Positions 8,674-17,243 of a DNA stretch of 35,557 nt are shown here, piece by piece. Source of the DNA: Planctomycetaceae bacterium (GTDB taxonomy: Bacteria > Planctomycetota > Planctomycetia > Planctomycetales > Planctomycetaceae); NCBI GenBank assembly GCA_018699955.1, contig JABISG010000079.1, positions 1 to 35,557 on the forward strand, written 5' to 3'. Below the pieces are notes generated by a model that did no database searches, was not told the DNA's origin, and saw only the letters and a program-made list of their open reading frames with translations. The position numbers were made by a program, and so were the translations under genes. How positions within the stretch are numbered: position 1 is the stretch's first letter; every line of letters begins with the position of its first letter.

Positions 8674-9141
8674 TTAAGTCGTGGTATTGGCTTCAAGAAG
8701 TTCCTCTACGGGAGAGTCCAAATTCTGCCGCATTCGTTCGCAGATCGATTTGAGTTGAGCGAGTTCCTCTTCTGAAACTCCCGAGACGGCGCGCTCGCGA
8801 ACACGGCGACAACAGGCCAACGCCCGCTCCCATACCGCTTCCGCTTTTTCAGTCGCGTTGATCAGCTTGCGGCGGCGGTCTTTGGAACACGAGTTGCGCT
8901 GCAGCCACCCGTCCCGTTCCATGCGCGAGAGAATGCCAGCCAACGTGGGGGCCTCGATTCCCAGTTTTTCCGCCAACTGGACCTGCGAAAGTTCTCCCTC
9001 CATCGCAATCCACGCCAGCACCTCCCACTGCCGAAAGGTGATGTTCTCGCGAGCCAATTCCGAATCGAGGGCGCGACGCAGCATATGCGACGTCGCGCAG
9101 ATCCAGTAACCGACGCTCTCTTCAAAATCGTGCTGCAACAC
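8674..9141 (-). CDS. MarR/SlyA-family transcriptional regulator
   Basis: A 155-residue winged-helix dimeric regulator. The N-terminal dimerisation helix is at about 5-30; the winged helix at about 35-105 includes ITFRQWEVLAWIAMEGELSQ, LAEKLGIEAPTLAGILSRME (recognition helix) and the wing DGWLQRNSCSKDRRRKLI, where the D-R-R-R-K block is the family signature. The C-terminal helices (110-150) complete the dimer. It is the first gene of the minus-strand cluster with the adaptor and RND pump, the usual arrangement of a MarR-type repressor that is released by an aromatic or toxic compound and controls its efflux system. A palindrome resembling the SlyA consensus lies 26-37 bases upstream of the start, supporting autoregulation. 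The repressor role and ligand are inferred. Confidence 0.88.
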   Translation of the reverse strand: MLQHDFEESVGYWICATSHMLRRALDSELARENITFRQWEVLAWIAMEGELSQVQLAEKLGIEAPTLAGILSRMERDGWLQRNSCSKDRRRKLINATEKAEAVWERALACCRRVRERAVSGVSEEELAQLKSICERMRQNLDSPVEELLEANTTT

Positions 9142-9160
9142 CAGCCAGCCCCCCAGCTAC

Positions 9161-9180
9161 GGTTAATTAGTACGCTAACC
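9161..9180. promoter_or_regulatory. Candidate MarR/SlyA operator
   Basis: TTAGTACGCTAA (9167-9178) is a TTAG-N4-CTAA palindrome and agrees at 10 of 12 bases with the published SlyA consensus TTAGCAAGCTAA. A second, outer pair, GGTTA (9161-9165) and TAACC (9176-9180), overlaps it. It sits just upstream of marR on the minus strand, where a bound repressor would block the operon promoter. Confidence 0.55.
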
Positions 9181-9315
9181 ATTAACAATAATAGGGGACG
9201 CCACAAGGGAATTTCAAGTGGCAAACCGGCGATGAGCGCACACAATTACGACGCACAGATGGCGCGAGGGGACGTGAGCGGCCGGCGGCAACCGCAGAGA
9301 AATTACCTACAAGAA

Positions 9316-9373
9316 AAGCCTGAAGCGTCAGCGAAGGGGACATTTTCACGTCCTTCGCTAACGCTTCAGGCTT
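9316..9373. repeat. Long inverted repeat (22-nt arms), terminator- or REP-like
   Basis: The arms 9316-9337 and 9352-9373 are complementary with a single mismatch and a 14-base loop. The hairpin lies downstream of the small minus-strand gene that ends at 9452 and upstream of marR, so it may end that transcript. It differs in sequence from the other long hairpins in the window. The rest of 9181-9451 shows no gene. Confidence 0.6.
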
Positions 9374-9451
9374 CAATTGGCAGGTTGAATGTTCGCCGAC
9401 GGCGGCTGCGAAATCTTCGTCGCATCGTCGAATTGCGACGGCAGAGGTGCC

Positions 9452-9706
9452 TCATCCACCCTTTTTGGGTAGTGCGACAGCATACAGCATGGTGACGGCA
9501 CCGACCGACATCAAACTGAAGGCGGCCCAATCCGGGGGATCGACATATTTCTGATTCTCCGGGGTGACCGTGCTAACCATCGCGCTGATCGCGTTCTCCG
9601 GTTCGCCTTCTTCGGTGGCGTTGAGGACCAACTGATCGATGAACAACAATGAGACGCCCCACAGCGTTACGAACAGGCCGGTGGCAAAGAAGCAGCCTTT
9701 AAGCAT
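9452..9706 (-). CDS. Small two-helix membrane protein, function unknown
   Basis: 84 residues starting MLKGCFFATGLF, with two hydrophobic segments at about 4-24 (FFATGLFVTLWGVSLLFI) and 62-79 (FSLMSVGAVTMLYAVAL), joined by an acidic loop (NATEEGEPENAI) that contains the short phrase PPDWAAF. The tail is PKKGG. The frame opens at 9805, but the longer N-terminus is unlike a membrane protein start; AAGG lies about 10 bases before ATG 9706. I do not recognise the family. It stands alone between marR and leuB. Confidence 0.6.
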   Translation of the reverse strand: MLKGCFFATGLFVTLWGVSLLFIDQLVLNATEEGEPENAISAMVSTVTPENQKYVDPPDWAAFSLMSVGAVTMLYAVALPKKGG

Positions 9707-10178
9707 GGGATGTGCCTTCGTCGCTGGAGGTTGTCTCGTCTGCGCCACGGACAACAAACACCGATTCAAATGATGGGAACCGCGTGAAAGGGTGCGTGCA
9801 GTCAAACGCGGTGGTTTTCTTCTTATCGGCCCTGTCAGAACGCGTCTTGACGTGAGGCCGATCGGCTACTGCCGGTGTTTTACAGTCCCGGTCGGTTGAC
9901 CGGATTGCGCTCATTCTCATGAATCCCCAAACGCTACAGACCGCTTGATCCGGATATCAATACCAATCGTTGACTCAGAATCTCTCGGTTTCTTCTTCAC
10001 AATCTACGACCATGAGCGCGCTTCGCGATTCGGTTCATCGCGATTGCAGTTACTGGCAATTCTGCCAATTCGAGAGTACAGTACGCCCCGGCTAACAGAT
10101 GGCAAAACGATGTTTTTCTGTGGCATTTGGGCGATTCTACGAAGTTCAACAGGCGAATACGCCAAGGCGACGCAAACA
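9707..10178. other. Non-coding stretch upstream of leuB
   Basis: No gene is supported here. The leuB frame stays open back to 9945, but the extra 78 residues have no counterpart in the family. ACCGCGT (9779-9785) and ACGCGGT (9806-9812) form a weak hairpin followed by a T-rich stretch. The leuB promoter should lie in this region, but I cannot place it with confidence. Confidence 0.4.
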
Positions 10179-11252
10179 GTGCAAGCAAGACTGACATTAC
10201 TTCCAGGTGATGGAATCGGACCGGAAATCGTCGCGCAGGCCGAACGCGTGCTGCGTACCGTGGCCGAGCGATGTGGCCATGAGTTTTCGTACACATCTGG
10301 CCCGATCGGTGGCAACGCCATCGATGATTTCGGGACTCCGTTGCCGGACGACACTTTGGCGGCCTGCCGCGACAGCGACGCCATTCTGCTCGGCGCCGTC
10401 GGCGGACCGAAATGGGACGATCCCAACGCGAAGACTCGCCCCGAAATTGGTTTGCTCAGCCTACGGAAGGAACTGCAACTGTTCGCAAACCTGCGACCGG
10501 TTGCACCGCGGCCACAACTACTCGATGCTTCACCGCTGAAACGCGAGATCGTCGAAGGAGTCGATATTCTGTTCGTGAGAGAATTGACCGGCGGCATCTA
10601 TTTTGGCGAGTCCGGTCGTCGCGAACTCGACGAAGGCGAAGAAGCCTACAACGAAATGAAGTACTCGACACCCGAAATCGCCCGCGTGGTACGAGTGGCG
10701 GCCGAGGCAGCCCGCGGACGAGGCGGAAGACTGACATCGGTCGATAAAGCCAACGTGCTGGAAGTCTCGCGGTTGTGGCGAAGTGTTGCCGCCGATGTGG
10801 TCGCCAACGAATTCTCCGATCTGCAATACGATGTTGTCCTCGTCGATGCGATGGCGATGCATCTCATTTCAAGGCCCCGCGACTTCGATGTTGTTGTCAC
10901 GGGCAATATGTTCGGCGACATATTGACCGACGAAGCCTCGATGTTGCCAGGATCGTTGGGGCTGCTGCCTTCAGCATCGCTGGGTGAATCGGGACCGGGA
11001 CTGTATGAGCCGATTCACGGATCGGCCCCCGACATTGCAGGCAAAGGCATCGCCAACCCGTTGGCAACAATTCTGGCATCGGCTATGTTGCTGCGGCATT
11101 CGCTGCAACTGGAAGACGAAGCCGTCCTGATCGAATCGGCCGTCGATGCCGTTCTCGAAAGCGGCGCACGCACGGCCGACATCGCTGCCGGCGGCCCCTC
11201 GATAGGGACCGCTGAGATGGGAGACCGCGTCATCGCCGCACTTCAGGCATAG
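10179..11252 (+). CDS. leuB: 3-isopropylmalate dehydrogenase
   Basis: 357 residues from GTG 10179, the length usual for LeuB. It oxidises and decarboxylates 3-isopropylmalate to 2-oxoisocaproate with NAD+ in cytoplasmic leucine synthesis. Visible motifs: the N-terminal [10 protein letters not shown]; the substrate-binding [13 protein letters not shown] with its three arginines; [11 protein letters not shown]; the loop with K and N in [12 protein letters not shown]; and the dehydrogenase signature [20 protein letters not shown] with the metal-binding Asp residues, followed by [21 protein letters not shown]. The last motif, with its I-A-G-K pattern, is typical of LeuB rather than isocitrate dehydrogenase. 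The frame is open to 9945, but an N-terminal extension of this kind is not known in the family. The selD fusion gene follows after 28 bases, so co-transcription is likely although the pathways are unrelated. Confidence 0.95.
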   Translation: MQARLTLLPGDGIGPEIVAQAERVLRTVAERCGHEFSYTSGPIGGNAIDDFGTPLPDDTLAACRDSDAILLGAVGGPKWDDPNAKTRPEIGLLSLRKELQLFANLRPVAPRPQLLDASPLKREIVEGVDILFVRELTGGIYFGESGRRELDEGEEAYNEMKYSTPEIARVVRVAAEAARGRGGRLTSVDKANVLEVSRLWRSVAADVVANEFSDLQYDVVLVDAMAMHLISRPRDFDVVVTGNMFGDILTDEASMLPGSLGLLPSASLGESGPGLYEPIHGSAPDIAGKGIANPLATILASAMLLRHSLQLEDEAVLIESAVDAVLESGARTADIAAGGPSIGTAEMGDRVIAALQA

Positions 11253-11280
11253 GCTAATCGCGGCATCACAGGTACTCGGT

Positions 11281-13524
11281 ATGCAGCCCACCCTTCCCTC
11301 TCGAGATCTGGTACTCGTTGGTGCCGGACACACGAATTTGCACGTGGTCCGCATGTGGCGGATGCAGCCGATTCCCGACGTTCGCCTGACACTCGTCTCA
11401 CCCTTCAGCCGGGCCACGTACAGCGGAATGCTGCCGGGGACATTGGCGGGACTCTACCAGCCGGACGATATGGAGATCGATCTGCACCGCTTCTCCACAA
11501 GTTGTGGAGTGCGTCTGATTGTCTCCGAGGTGGTGAGCTTCGATCCCAAAAAGCGGAGGGTACACTTCAACGATCGACCGCCGATTCGCTTCGATGTTGC
11601 TTCGATCGGCATCGGCTCGGTACCGAGCGCAGAAGCGGTGTGGCGCGATCATCCCGATGTGCTGAGCATCAAGCCGATGGCGACGTTTCTGCGCCGATTG
11701 AACGCATGGCTCGACGCCGCGCAATCGAGTGAACAACTGCAGGTTTCGATTGTCGGTGCCGGGGCTGCTGGGCTTGAAGTGACATTCTGCCTCGAAGCGT
11801 TCTTGAAAACACGGGGAGTCGATGCCGCTGTCACTCTGATCGACTCGGGTGAAACCGTCTTGCCCGGCTACAGGGAGAAGTCGATTCGTCTGGCCGATGC
11901 GGAACTCCAGCGTCGAGGAATCGCGTTGGTTACCGGCGTGAGGGTGCAGGAATTCAACGAAGGTCAACTTCGACTGGCCGACGGAGAGACGCTTCCAGCC
12001 GATCTGGTCATCTGGGCAACCGGTGCTTCTCCGCCACCGGTTCTGGAACAATTTGATCTGCCGAAAGCGGACGACGGATTTTTGGCGGTCCACAACACGC
12101 TACAGACGACGGCCGATTCATCGGTCTTTGTCGTGGGCGACACGGCGACGTTGATTGAAAATCCACTTCCGAAGGCTGGCGTGTACGCGGTCCGCGAAGG
12201 GCCGGTGTTGTGGGAGAATATTCAGCGAACCTTCGCCGGCCACGAACTCGTTCGTTACGATCCGCAGCGCGGGTTTCTGTCGATGTTGGCCACCGGCGAC
12301 GGCAGTGCGATTGGTCAATTCAAGGGATTCTCGTTTCAAGGTGGTTGGGTTTGGAAGTGGAAGGATCGGATCGACCGAAAGTTCATGCGGATGTTCCAGG
12401 ACTATCGGCCGATGTCGGCAGAGATGGCCGGACATCGCAGCGCGGCGGACACTTCGCCGGCCGATGGAAGTCCGACCGCAATGCGCTGTCGCGGCTGTGG
12501 TGGGAAGGTTGGAGCGAACGTTCTTGCGGCCGCTTTGGAACGACTCGACGTACCGCCAAGCCCCTATGTGAAACAGGGACTCAACCCGCCCGATGACGCC
12601 GCCGTGCTCGACCCCAAGGTGGCGACGGCAGACGTGTTGTCTGTCGATTTCTTTCCCGCGTTTCTGGATGACCCGTATCTCGTCGGGCGGGTGGCAGCGC
12701 TGAATTCTCTGAGCGACCTTTGGGCGACCGGCGCGCGACCGCTGGGCGCGATGGCGATGGTCACACTGCCCGAGGGAGCCGCGAACCAGCAGGCTGAATT
12801 GCTGTATCAGTTGGTGGCCGGCGGCTTGCACGAACTGAACGCCATCGATGCCGCCCTGCTTGGCGGCCATACCACCGAAGGCGAAGAGCTAATCATCGGC
12901 TACAGCGTGGTCGGCGATTTAGGGGGAGAAAAACCGTTTTCCAAAGCTGGCCTGAAACCGGGCGATCGCCTCATTCTCACCAAGTCGCTGGGAACCGGCG
13001 TGCTGTTGGCCGCGCACATGCTGTCGACTTGTCGCGCGGAGTGGATTGATGCGATGCTGAGGACAATGCTTCTAAGTAATGCAGCGGCCGCGGCCATCGC
13101 ACGCGGATTCGAGTTGACGGCGGTGACCGACGTCACCGGCTTCGGTCTGGCGGGCCATTTGTTGGAAATGCTCGATGCCAGCAAGGTCAACGCAGAGCTG
13201 GGACTTGCCGAGTTGCCGGTGCTCGGCGGATTCGCGGCGTTAAGCGCAGACGGAATTCGTAGCACGCTCGATCCGGCAAACCGCGAAACAGCGGACAGGA
13301 TCGATCTCGCGACAAGTGATTTTACGGGGCAACCCGGATACGACGCGCTGTTCGATCCACAAACATCGGGCGGCATGTTAATTGGCGTCAGTGCAGATGC
13401 GACCGAGGCAATCCTCAGTAATCTGCGCGACGCGGGTTACGAGCAGGCGGCGGTTATTGGAATCGTAACCGAATCCACAACCACACTGTCACGATTGAGC
13501 GTCACAGTGACGCTGGAGAAATGA
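11281..13524 (+). CDS. selD: Fused pyridine-nucleotide-disulfide oxidoreductase / selenide, water dikinase (SelD)
   Basis: 747 residues in two enzymes. Residues 1-380 form an NDH-2-like FAD/NAD(P) oxidoreductase: FAD motif LVLVGAGHTNLHVV, second Rossmann motif VSIVGAGAAGLEV, and the late FAD motif SSVFVVGDTATL. Residues about 400-747 form SelD, which makes selenophosphate from selenide and ATP. Its catalytic segment MRCRGCGGKVGA places Cys in the position of E. coli Cys17 and Lys in that of Lys20; the nucleotide and metal motifs DDAAVL, LNSLSDLWATGARPLGAM, GGHTTEG and the ending FDPQTSGGML are all present. The join is a short linker rich in Ala/Ser/Asp (about 388-402). Fusions of this kind are known in cyanobacteria and other bacteria; the flavoprotein may supply reduced selenium, but this is inference. 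The selenophosphate user (SelA, or SelU for tRNA) is not in the window. Confidence 0.9.
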   Translation: MQPTLPSRDLVLVGAGHTNLHVVRMWRMQPIPDVRLTLVSPFSRATYSGMLPGTLAGLYQPDDMEIDLHRFSTSCGVRLIVSEVVSFDPKKRRVHFNDRPPIRFDVASIGIGSVPSAEAVWRDHPDVLSIKPMATFLRRLNAWLDAAQSSEQLQVSIVGAGAAGLEVTFCLEAFLKTRGVDAAVTLIDSGETVLPGYREKSIRLADAELQRRGIALVTGVRVQEFNEGQLRLADGETLPADLVIWATGASPPPVLEQFDLPKADDGFLAVHNTLQTTADSSVFVVGDTATLIENPLPKAGVYAVREGPVLWENIQRTFAGHELVRYDPQRGFLSMLATGDGSAIGQFKGFSFQGGWVWKWKDRIDRKFMRMFQDYRPMSAEMAGHRSAADTSPADGSPTAMRCRGCGGKVGANVLAAALERLDVPPSPYVKQGLNPPDDAAVLDPKVATADVLSVDFFPAFLDDPYLVGRVAALNSLSDLWATGARPLGAMAMVTLPEGAANQQAELLYQLVAGGLHELNAIDAALLGGHTTEGEELIIGYSVVGDLGGEKPFSKAGLKPGDRLILTKSLGTGVLLAAHMLSTCRAEWIDAMLRTMLLSNAAAAAIARGFELTAVTDVTGFGLAGHLLEMLDASKVNAELGLAELPVLGGFAALSADGIRSTLDPANRETADRIDLATSDFTGQPGYDALFDPQTSGGMLIGVSADATEAILSNLRDAGYEQAAVIGIVTESTTTLSRLSVTVTLEK

Positions 13525-13578
13525 TTCCACAGCGGGTAGGATGATCCGACCGACATCGTGTCCGGTCCCCTGTTCAAC

Positions 13579-13640
13579 GGGTGCCACTGGCGTGTCGCCA
13601 GTGCATCGCGGTGGACACTGGCGACACGCCAGTGGCACCC
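13579..13640. repeat. Palindromic REP-like element, copy 1 (perfect 25-bp arms)
   Basis: The arms 13579-13603 and 13616-13640 are perfectly complementary and enclose a 12-base loop. The same arms recur at 26536-26560 and 26573-26597 with a different 12-base loop. This copy lies 54 bases after the selD stop and before the isomerase start, so it could also act as a terminator. Conservation of both arms with loss of loop sequence suggests selection on the RNA or DNA hairpin. Confidence 0.8.
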
Positions 13641-13685
13641 AACCGATCATTTCCTTCACCAAGATCAACTTCTCGGAGCTGAACG

Positions 13686-14528
13686 ATGGCTAAATGGCCG
13701 ATTGGCGTGTTCGCATCTGTCGATGCCGGTTTGGGCGTGCATTTGGACGTGGCGCAGGAACTTGGAATTCCCACGGTGCAGGTGCATGCGCCGCATCAAG
13801 AGACGCGGACGCCGGAAGTCGCCGCGGAGTTTCTGGGAAAATGCCAGGCTGCCGGCATTGCCATCACGGCCGTCTTCGGCGGCTTCGAGGGGGAAAGTTA
13901 CGCCGACATTGAAACGACGGCGCGCACCGTCGGGCTGGTTCCGCAAGATACGCGGGCCGCGCGTTTGCAGGAAATGAAGGAGATTTCCGACTTCGCCAAA
14001 CTGCTCGGCTGCGACACCATCGCATTGCACATCGGCTTCGTTCCCGAAGAGGGAGACGATTACAGCAGTCTGCTCGACGTGACGCGCGACCTGCTCGATC
14101 ACGCGAAGGCGAACGGTCAGCAGTTGAACCTGGAGACCGGACAAGAGAGTGCCGAGCATCTACTGAAATTCATCGCCGACGTTGATCGCGACAACCTGTT
14201 CATCAACTTCGATCCTGCCAACATGATTCTCTACGGCACGGGCGATCCCATCGAAGCGCTGAAGCAGGTGGGCAGCTTCGTCCGCAGCATTCACTGCAAA
14301 GACGGAACGTGGGCAGCCGACGGCAAACGCGGCGTGGAATGGGGGCAGGAAGTGGCGCTCGGCGATGGCGACGTCGGCATGGAAACCTATCTCCGCACGC
14401 TCAGCGAGTTGGGTTACACCGGCCCGCTGACAATCGAACGTGAAATCGCCGAGGACCGCGACCGCCAGAAAAAAGACATCGGCACGGCCGTGCGATTGCT
14501 GGAAGAGTTGCGAGAGAAGATCGGCTGA
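13686..14528 (+). CDS. Xylose-isomerase-like TIM-barrel sugar phosphate isomerase/epimerase
   Basis: 280 residues, cytoplasmic, of the AP-endonuclease-2 / xylose-isomerase-like superfamily. The metal ligands expected for the barrel are visible: Glu in LNLETGQE (about 149-156), Asp in NLFINFDPANM, His in SIHCKD, and Glu in LTIEREIAED near the C-terminus. GDGDVGMETYLRTLSELGYTG before the last strand is the typical family ending, where a sugar epimerase keeps the GxGxV motif. Substrate cannot be told from sequence; family members act on ketoses, inosose or xylulose phosphates. A GGAGCTG stretch lies about 5 bases before the ATG. It follows the palindromic repeat after selD and converges with the desaturase gene, 27 bases apart. 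Confidence 0.8.
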   Translation: MAKWPIGVFASVDAGLGVHLDVAQELGIPTVQVHAPHQETRTPEVAAEFLGKCQAAGIAITAVFGGFEGESYADIETTARTVGLVPQDTRAARLQEMKEISDFAKLLGCDTIALHIGFVPEEGDDYSSLLDVTRDLLDHAKANGQQLNLETGQESAEHLLKFIADVDRDNLFINFDPANMILYGTGDPIEALKQVGSFVRSIHCKDGTWAADGKRGVEWGQEVALGDGDVGMETYLRTLSELGYTGPLTIEREIAEDRDRQKKDIGTAVRLLEELREKIG

Positions 14529-14547
14529 CGGCGTCGCGCATCGGTCC

Positions 14548-14569
14548 GTTCGGCATCAGGCGGCCGAAC
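14548..14569. terminator. Possible bidirectional hairpin between convergent genes
   Basis: GTTCGGC (14548-14554) pairs with GCCGAAC (14563-14569), just after the isomerase stop and overlapping the last codons of the desaturase gene. There is no clear T tract, so its function as a terminator is only suggested by position. Confidence 0.3.
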
Positions 14570-15551
14570 GTTCCTCGTCGGTCATGGCGTCGTCGTCGGG
14601 CGATTCGGCGACCAGTTCGTTCGGGGTGATCATCACATTTTCGCCTGGGCGTTCTCGAACCACGTCCCACGCCAAGCCCACCTTCTCCAACAAGTAGATG
14701 GTGATATAGGTGATGTCCAATTCCCACCAACGATGACCGTGCGCTGCCTGACGTGGGAAGGCATGGTGGTTGTTGTGCCACCCTTCCCCGTAGGACAACA
14801 GGCCAACCCACCACAGGTTTCGGCTGTCATCAGTCGTCTGATAGTTTCGGTACCCCCACATATGTGTCGCCGAATTAATCAGCCAAGTCATGTGCAAAAC
14901 AAACACTAAGCGGACAAACATTCCATACGCAAGGAAGGAAACGCCCGTGTACAAGTCCCAGCCGAGCCACCCGGTCAAAAACAACGCGGCACCACAGCCG
15001 GCATGCCACAGCAGAAAGGTCTTATCGAGAAACCGCATGAATGGTTCCTTCACCAAGTCCGGCGTGTAACGCAAGTACAGCGCCGACCAATACCCCGAGC
15101 CTTTGCGTGGTAGCATCCACAGCATGTGACTCCACCAGCCGCCGTCGCGCGGAGAATGCGGGTCTCCTTCTTGATCGCTGAATCGGTGGTGTTTGCGATG
15201 CGCGGCCACCCACATCAACGGCGGTCCTTCACCAGCCAAAGTCCCCAGAATAGCCGCCAGCCAACGAATGGGGCGATAGGTGCGAAAACTTGAGTGTGTC
15301 AGCAACCGATGAAAACCAAAAGTGATTCCGATACACCCTGTCAGGAATTGCGCGACAATGGCTATCGCGAAGCCTTTCCAGGTAAAGAAAAACGGAGCCG
15401 CCAACGCTCCCAAGTGCACAAATGCCAGCCAACCAACGGCAGTTGGTTCAAGCCCATTCGACCACGGGCTGGGCCTGTCACTTCCGTGCGGTTGAGTTTC
15501 ATTCGCAACGGCAACTTCGCTTGTGCTGTTTGATGGCTTCAAGGACGTCAT
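14556..15551 (-). CDS. Membrane acyl-CoA/acyl-lipid fatty acid desaturase
   Basis: 331 residues of the di-iron membrane desaturase family, which puts a cis double bond (usually delta-9) into a saturated acyl chain using O2 and an electron donor. The three histidine boxes are HRLLTH, HRKHH and HNNHH, with typical surroundings GITFGFHRLLTHSSF, WVAAHRKHHRFSDQEGDPHS and GEGWHNNHHAFPRQA. Hydrophobic segments lie at about 40-85 and 180-225. The N-terminal 30 residues are polar and Ser/Thr-rich; the C-terminal tail is acidic (SPDDDAMTDEE). The start ATG 15551 is preceded by GGAGAAAC, a good ribosome binding site. No ferredoxin or cytochrome b5 domain is fused. The gap 15552-15812 holds no supported gene. 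Confidence 0.92.
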   Translation of the reverse strand: MTSLKPSNSTSEVAVANETQPHGSDRPSPWSNGLEPTAVGWLAFVHLGALAAPFFFTWKGFAIAIVAQFLTGCIGITFGFHRLLTHSSFRTYRPIRWLAAILGTLAGEGPPLMWVAAHRKHHRFSDQEGDPHSPRDGGWWSHMLWMLPRKGSGYWSALYLRYTPDLVKEPFMRFLDKTFLLWHAGCGAALFLTGWLGWDLYTGVSFLAYGMFVRLVFVLHMTWLINSATHMWGYRNYQTTDDSRNLWWVGLLSYGEGWHNNHHAFPRQAAHGHRWWELDITYITIYLLEKVGLAWDVVRERPGENVMITPNELVAESPDDDAMTDEERSAA

Positions 15552-15812
15552 GTTGTTTCTCCAGATTGAAACCGCGCACTCTGGCTGCGCGGCACAGGCA
15601 GGGAGTCCAGCGGGTTGCGAAGCGGCCGGTGCAGAGACCGTGCCATAATCACCAGCACAGTCGTCTATTTCAGATCAACGCCAAGGTTGGAGAAACGTCG
15701 TGAACCCGCGCCCCTTATGATGGGGCCGGATTCTCACCGAATGAACGCAAACGGTCAATCCCAGTTCGGTGGGGCAAAATTTGACGCAAATTGCACGTTA
15801 AAAGCATTTGCG

Positions 15813-16775
15813 TCATTTCGCGGTGGCTTGACGGAAACTCTCGGCGTGGAATTTGATGATCGCCAGCGACTGCTTCCCATAAATAATCCTGGGGCTATGC
15901 GGCACGCCGGGAATAATCAGACGCTCATACGGAATCTCCAGCGAATCGAGAAACTTCATGTACGCCAGATTATTCTCGTAGTTGAATCCCTTGTCGCCGA
16001 CGTAAATCAGAATTCGCAACGGCAATCTCTTGCTCGCTGCGTACTTGCGTGCCAGATCGTAGGTGTTATCGCCCGCCGCGAATTTGAGCGTTTCGTTTTC
16101 GCGGCCGTCGTTCTCCGAAATCCGTTTTTCGGTCGCGTGTCCGCCGCCGCCGGGTGCCGCCGAGCAGAACAGGTCGGGGTGCTTGAACATGTTTCGCGCC
16201 GTACCCCGCCCGCCTTGCGAAAATCCTTCAATCGCGCGGCCGCTGCGGTCGGCAATCGTGCGGTGCGTTTTATCCACGTGCGGAATCAGTTCCTTGATGA
16301 AAACATCCTCACCCATCGAGTTTCGATCGGGCGTGTTGTAGTGGCTGACCACGCCGCCATTGACGAAAACGTAAATCGCCGCCGGCACAATTTCTTTGGT
16401 CATGGCATCGTCGATGTATTTCGCCAAATGAATGCTGCGGGTTTCGCTGCCGGGGCGACCGCCATGCAGGTAGTAGACAACCGGGTAACGCCGCGCCGTA
16501 TTTGCTTTGTCATCATAGCCCGGCGGTAGATACAAGCAGTATCCCACATCGGCCTTCATCGACGGGCTACGAAACGTATGGTGCGTGATCTGCGGATGAT
16601 GATTCTTCGGCAAACGGTTGACCCACCGAAACGGCGGCCGTGGTTTCTTCGGCTTGGCCGCTTTCTTCGATTTGGCATTCGCGGCATTGGAAGTCGGCGT
16701 CTGAGCAACAACCAGCGTTGCGTCTTCAAACGAAAAAGCGGTGAGTATGGCGAACGTCAACAGATGTCTGGTCAT
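15813..16775 (-). CDS. Secreted alpha/beta-hydrolase, putative esterase (EsteraseD/Fes-like)
   Basis: 320 residues. A signal peptide (MTRHLLTFAILTAFSF...VVAQ) is followed by a Lys/Pro-rich linker (about 32-52, KSKKAAKPKKPRPP), then an esterase-D-like hydrolase: SMKADVGYCLYLPPGYDD, the oxyanion segment YPVVYYLHGGRPGSE, nucleophile elbow GFSQGGRG (Ser in G-x-S-x-G), and the late GVPHSP with the likely catalytic His. An acid residue in the DKGFNYENN segment could complete the triad. Family members cleave ester bonds of acylated or feruloylated sugars or siderophores; no substrate can be assigned. The AAAGGAG ribosome site is 9 bases before ATG 16775, which favours this start over TTG 16781. It is encoded opposite the unrelated upstream-region gene at 17003. 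Confidence 0.8.
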   Translation of the reverse strand: MTRHLLTFAILTAFSFEDATLVVAQTPTSNAANAKSKKAAKPKKPRPPFRWVNRLPKNHHPQITHHTFRSPSMKADVGYCLYLPPGYDDKANTARRYPVVYYLHGGRPGSETRSIHLAKYIDDAMTKEIVPAAIYVFVNGGVVSHYNTPDRNSMGEDVFIKELIPHVDKTHRTIADRSGRAIEGFSQGGRGTARNMFKHPDLFCSAAPGGGGHATEKRISENDGRENETLKFAAGDNTYDLARKYAASKRLPLRILIYVGDKGFNYENNLAYMKFLDSLEIPYERLIIPGVPHSPRIIYGKQSLAIIKFHAESFRQATAK

Positions 16776-16864
16776 TTTCAATTGCTCCTTTGGCTATACG
16801 GTGTTGCAACCGATCTTCCCCCTCTGGACACCGTAGCACAAGCGCTTTGTGCGGCAAGAATCCC

Positions 16865-16890
16865 GGTTTCTTCGAGAAACCGAGTTTCTC
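16865..16890. repeat. Overlapping alternative hairpins (GGTTTCT/AGAAACC type)
   Basis: GGTTTCT (16865-16871) pairs with AGAAACC (16875-16881), and GAGAAAC (16874-16880) can instead pair with GTTTCTC (16884-16890). The two foldings exclude each other. The sequence lies in the 16776-17002 spacer between the esterase gene and the small downstream ORF; the rest of this spacer shows nothing. Confidence 0.5.
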
Positions 16891-17002
16891 TACGCGCCCA
16901 CACTGAATTGCCGATCCAAATCCATGCTCAAACATCGTCCGGTTTTCGAGCAGAAACGGCATCCAACCAATGAAGAGAATAAAAAGTCAAGAGGAGCGGG
17001 CC

Positions 17003-17221
17003 ATGACCAGTTCAGACAGCATCGGCAGCCAACGAACACCGCCGAGGCGTCCTTGTGCGATCGACTGCTTCGCAACAGCATGGACACTTGGCACGGGTCT
17101 GCCGACGTCACTCAAGCCGGGCGATTACAACATCACCGACTCGATCCGCGTTGACGGTGTCCGTTACGTGACACTGAATGGCCAGCACCGGGTTGCAGCC
17201 GACAGTTGCAAGACTGCTTGA
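17003..17221 (+). CDS. Small ORF of unknown function, doubtful
   Basis: 72 residues starting MTSSDSIGSQRT, preceded by GAGGAG six bases before ATG, a convincing ribosome site. The product is hydrophilic, with three Cys, no membrane segment and no domain I recognise; the second half (PGDYNITDSIRVDGVRYV) looks like a beta-strand rich piece. It ends 93 bases before the DUF1501 gene. It could be a small real protein, or the truncated 5' piece of a lost gene. The strong ribosome site is the only real support. Confidence 0.3.
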   Translation: MTSSDSIGSQRTPPRRPCAIDCFATAWTLGTGLPTSLKPGDYNITDSIRVDGVRYVTLNGQHRVAADSCKTA

Positions 17222-17243
17222 CGCTCCCCGCCCGATATGCCAT

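Noticed and set aside
8514..8696. 61-residue N-terminal extension of the RND adaptor
   Set aside because: It overlaps marR and places unrelated residues before a normal lipoprotein signal.
9945..10178. N-terminal extension of LeuB
   Set aside because: Not found in the family; GTG 10179 gives the usual length.
13560..13650. Possible CRISPR-like or tRNA-like structure at the palindrome
   Set aside because: There is one inverted pair per site, no regular direct repeats with spacers, and no tRNA arms.
15615..16529. 304-residue open frame on the plus strand opposite the esterase
   Set aside because: The minus strand encodes a secreted hydrolase with a GxSxG elbow; the plus frame has no motif.
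16600..16980. Small plus-strand frame 16578-16973 upstream of the DUF1501 region
   Set aside because: It overlaps the esterase 5' end in antisense and has no ribosome site or motif.
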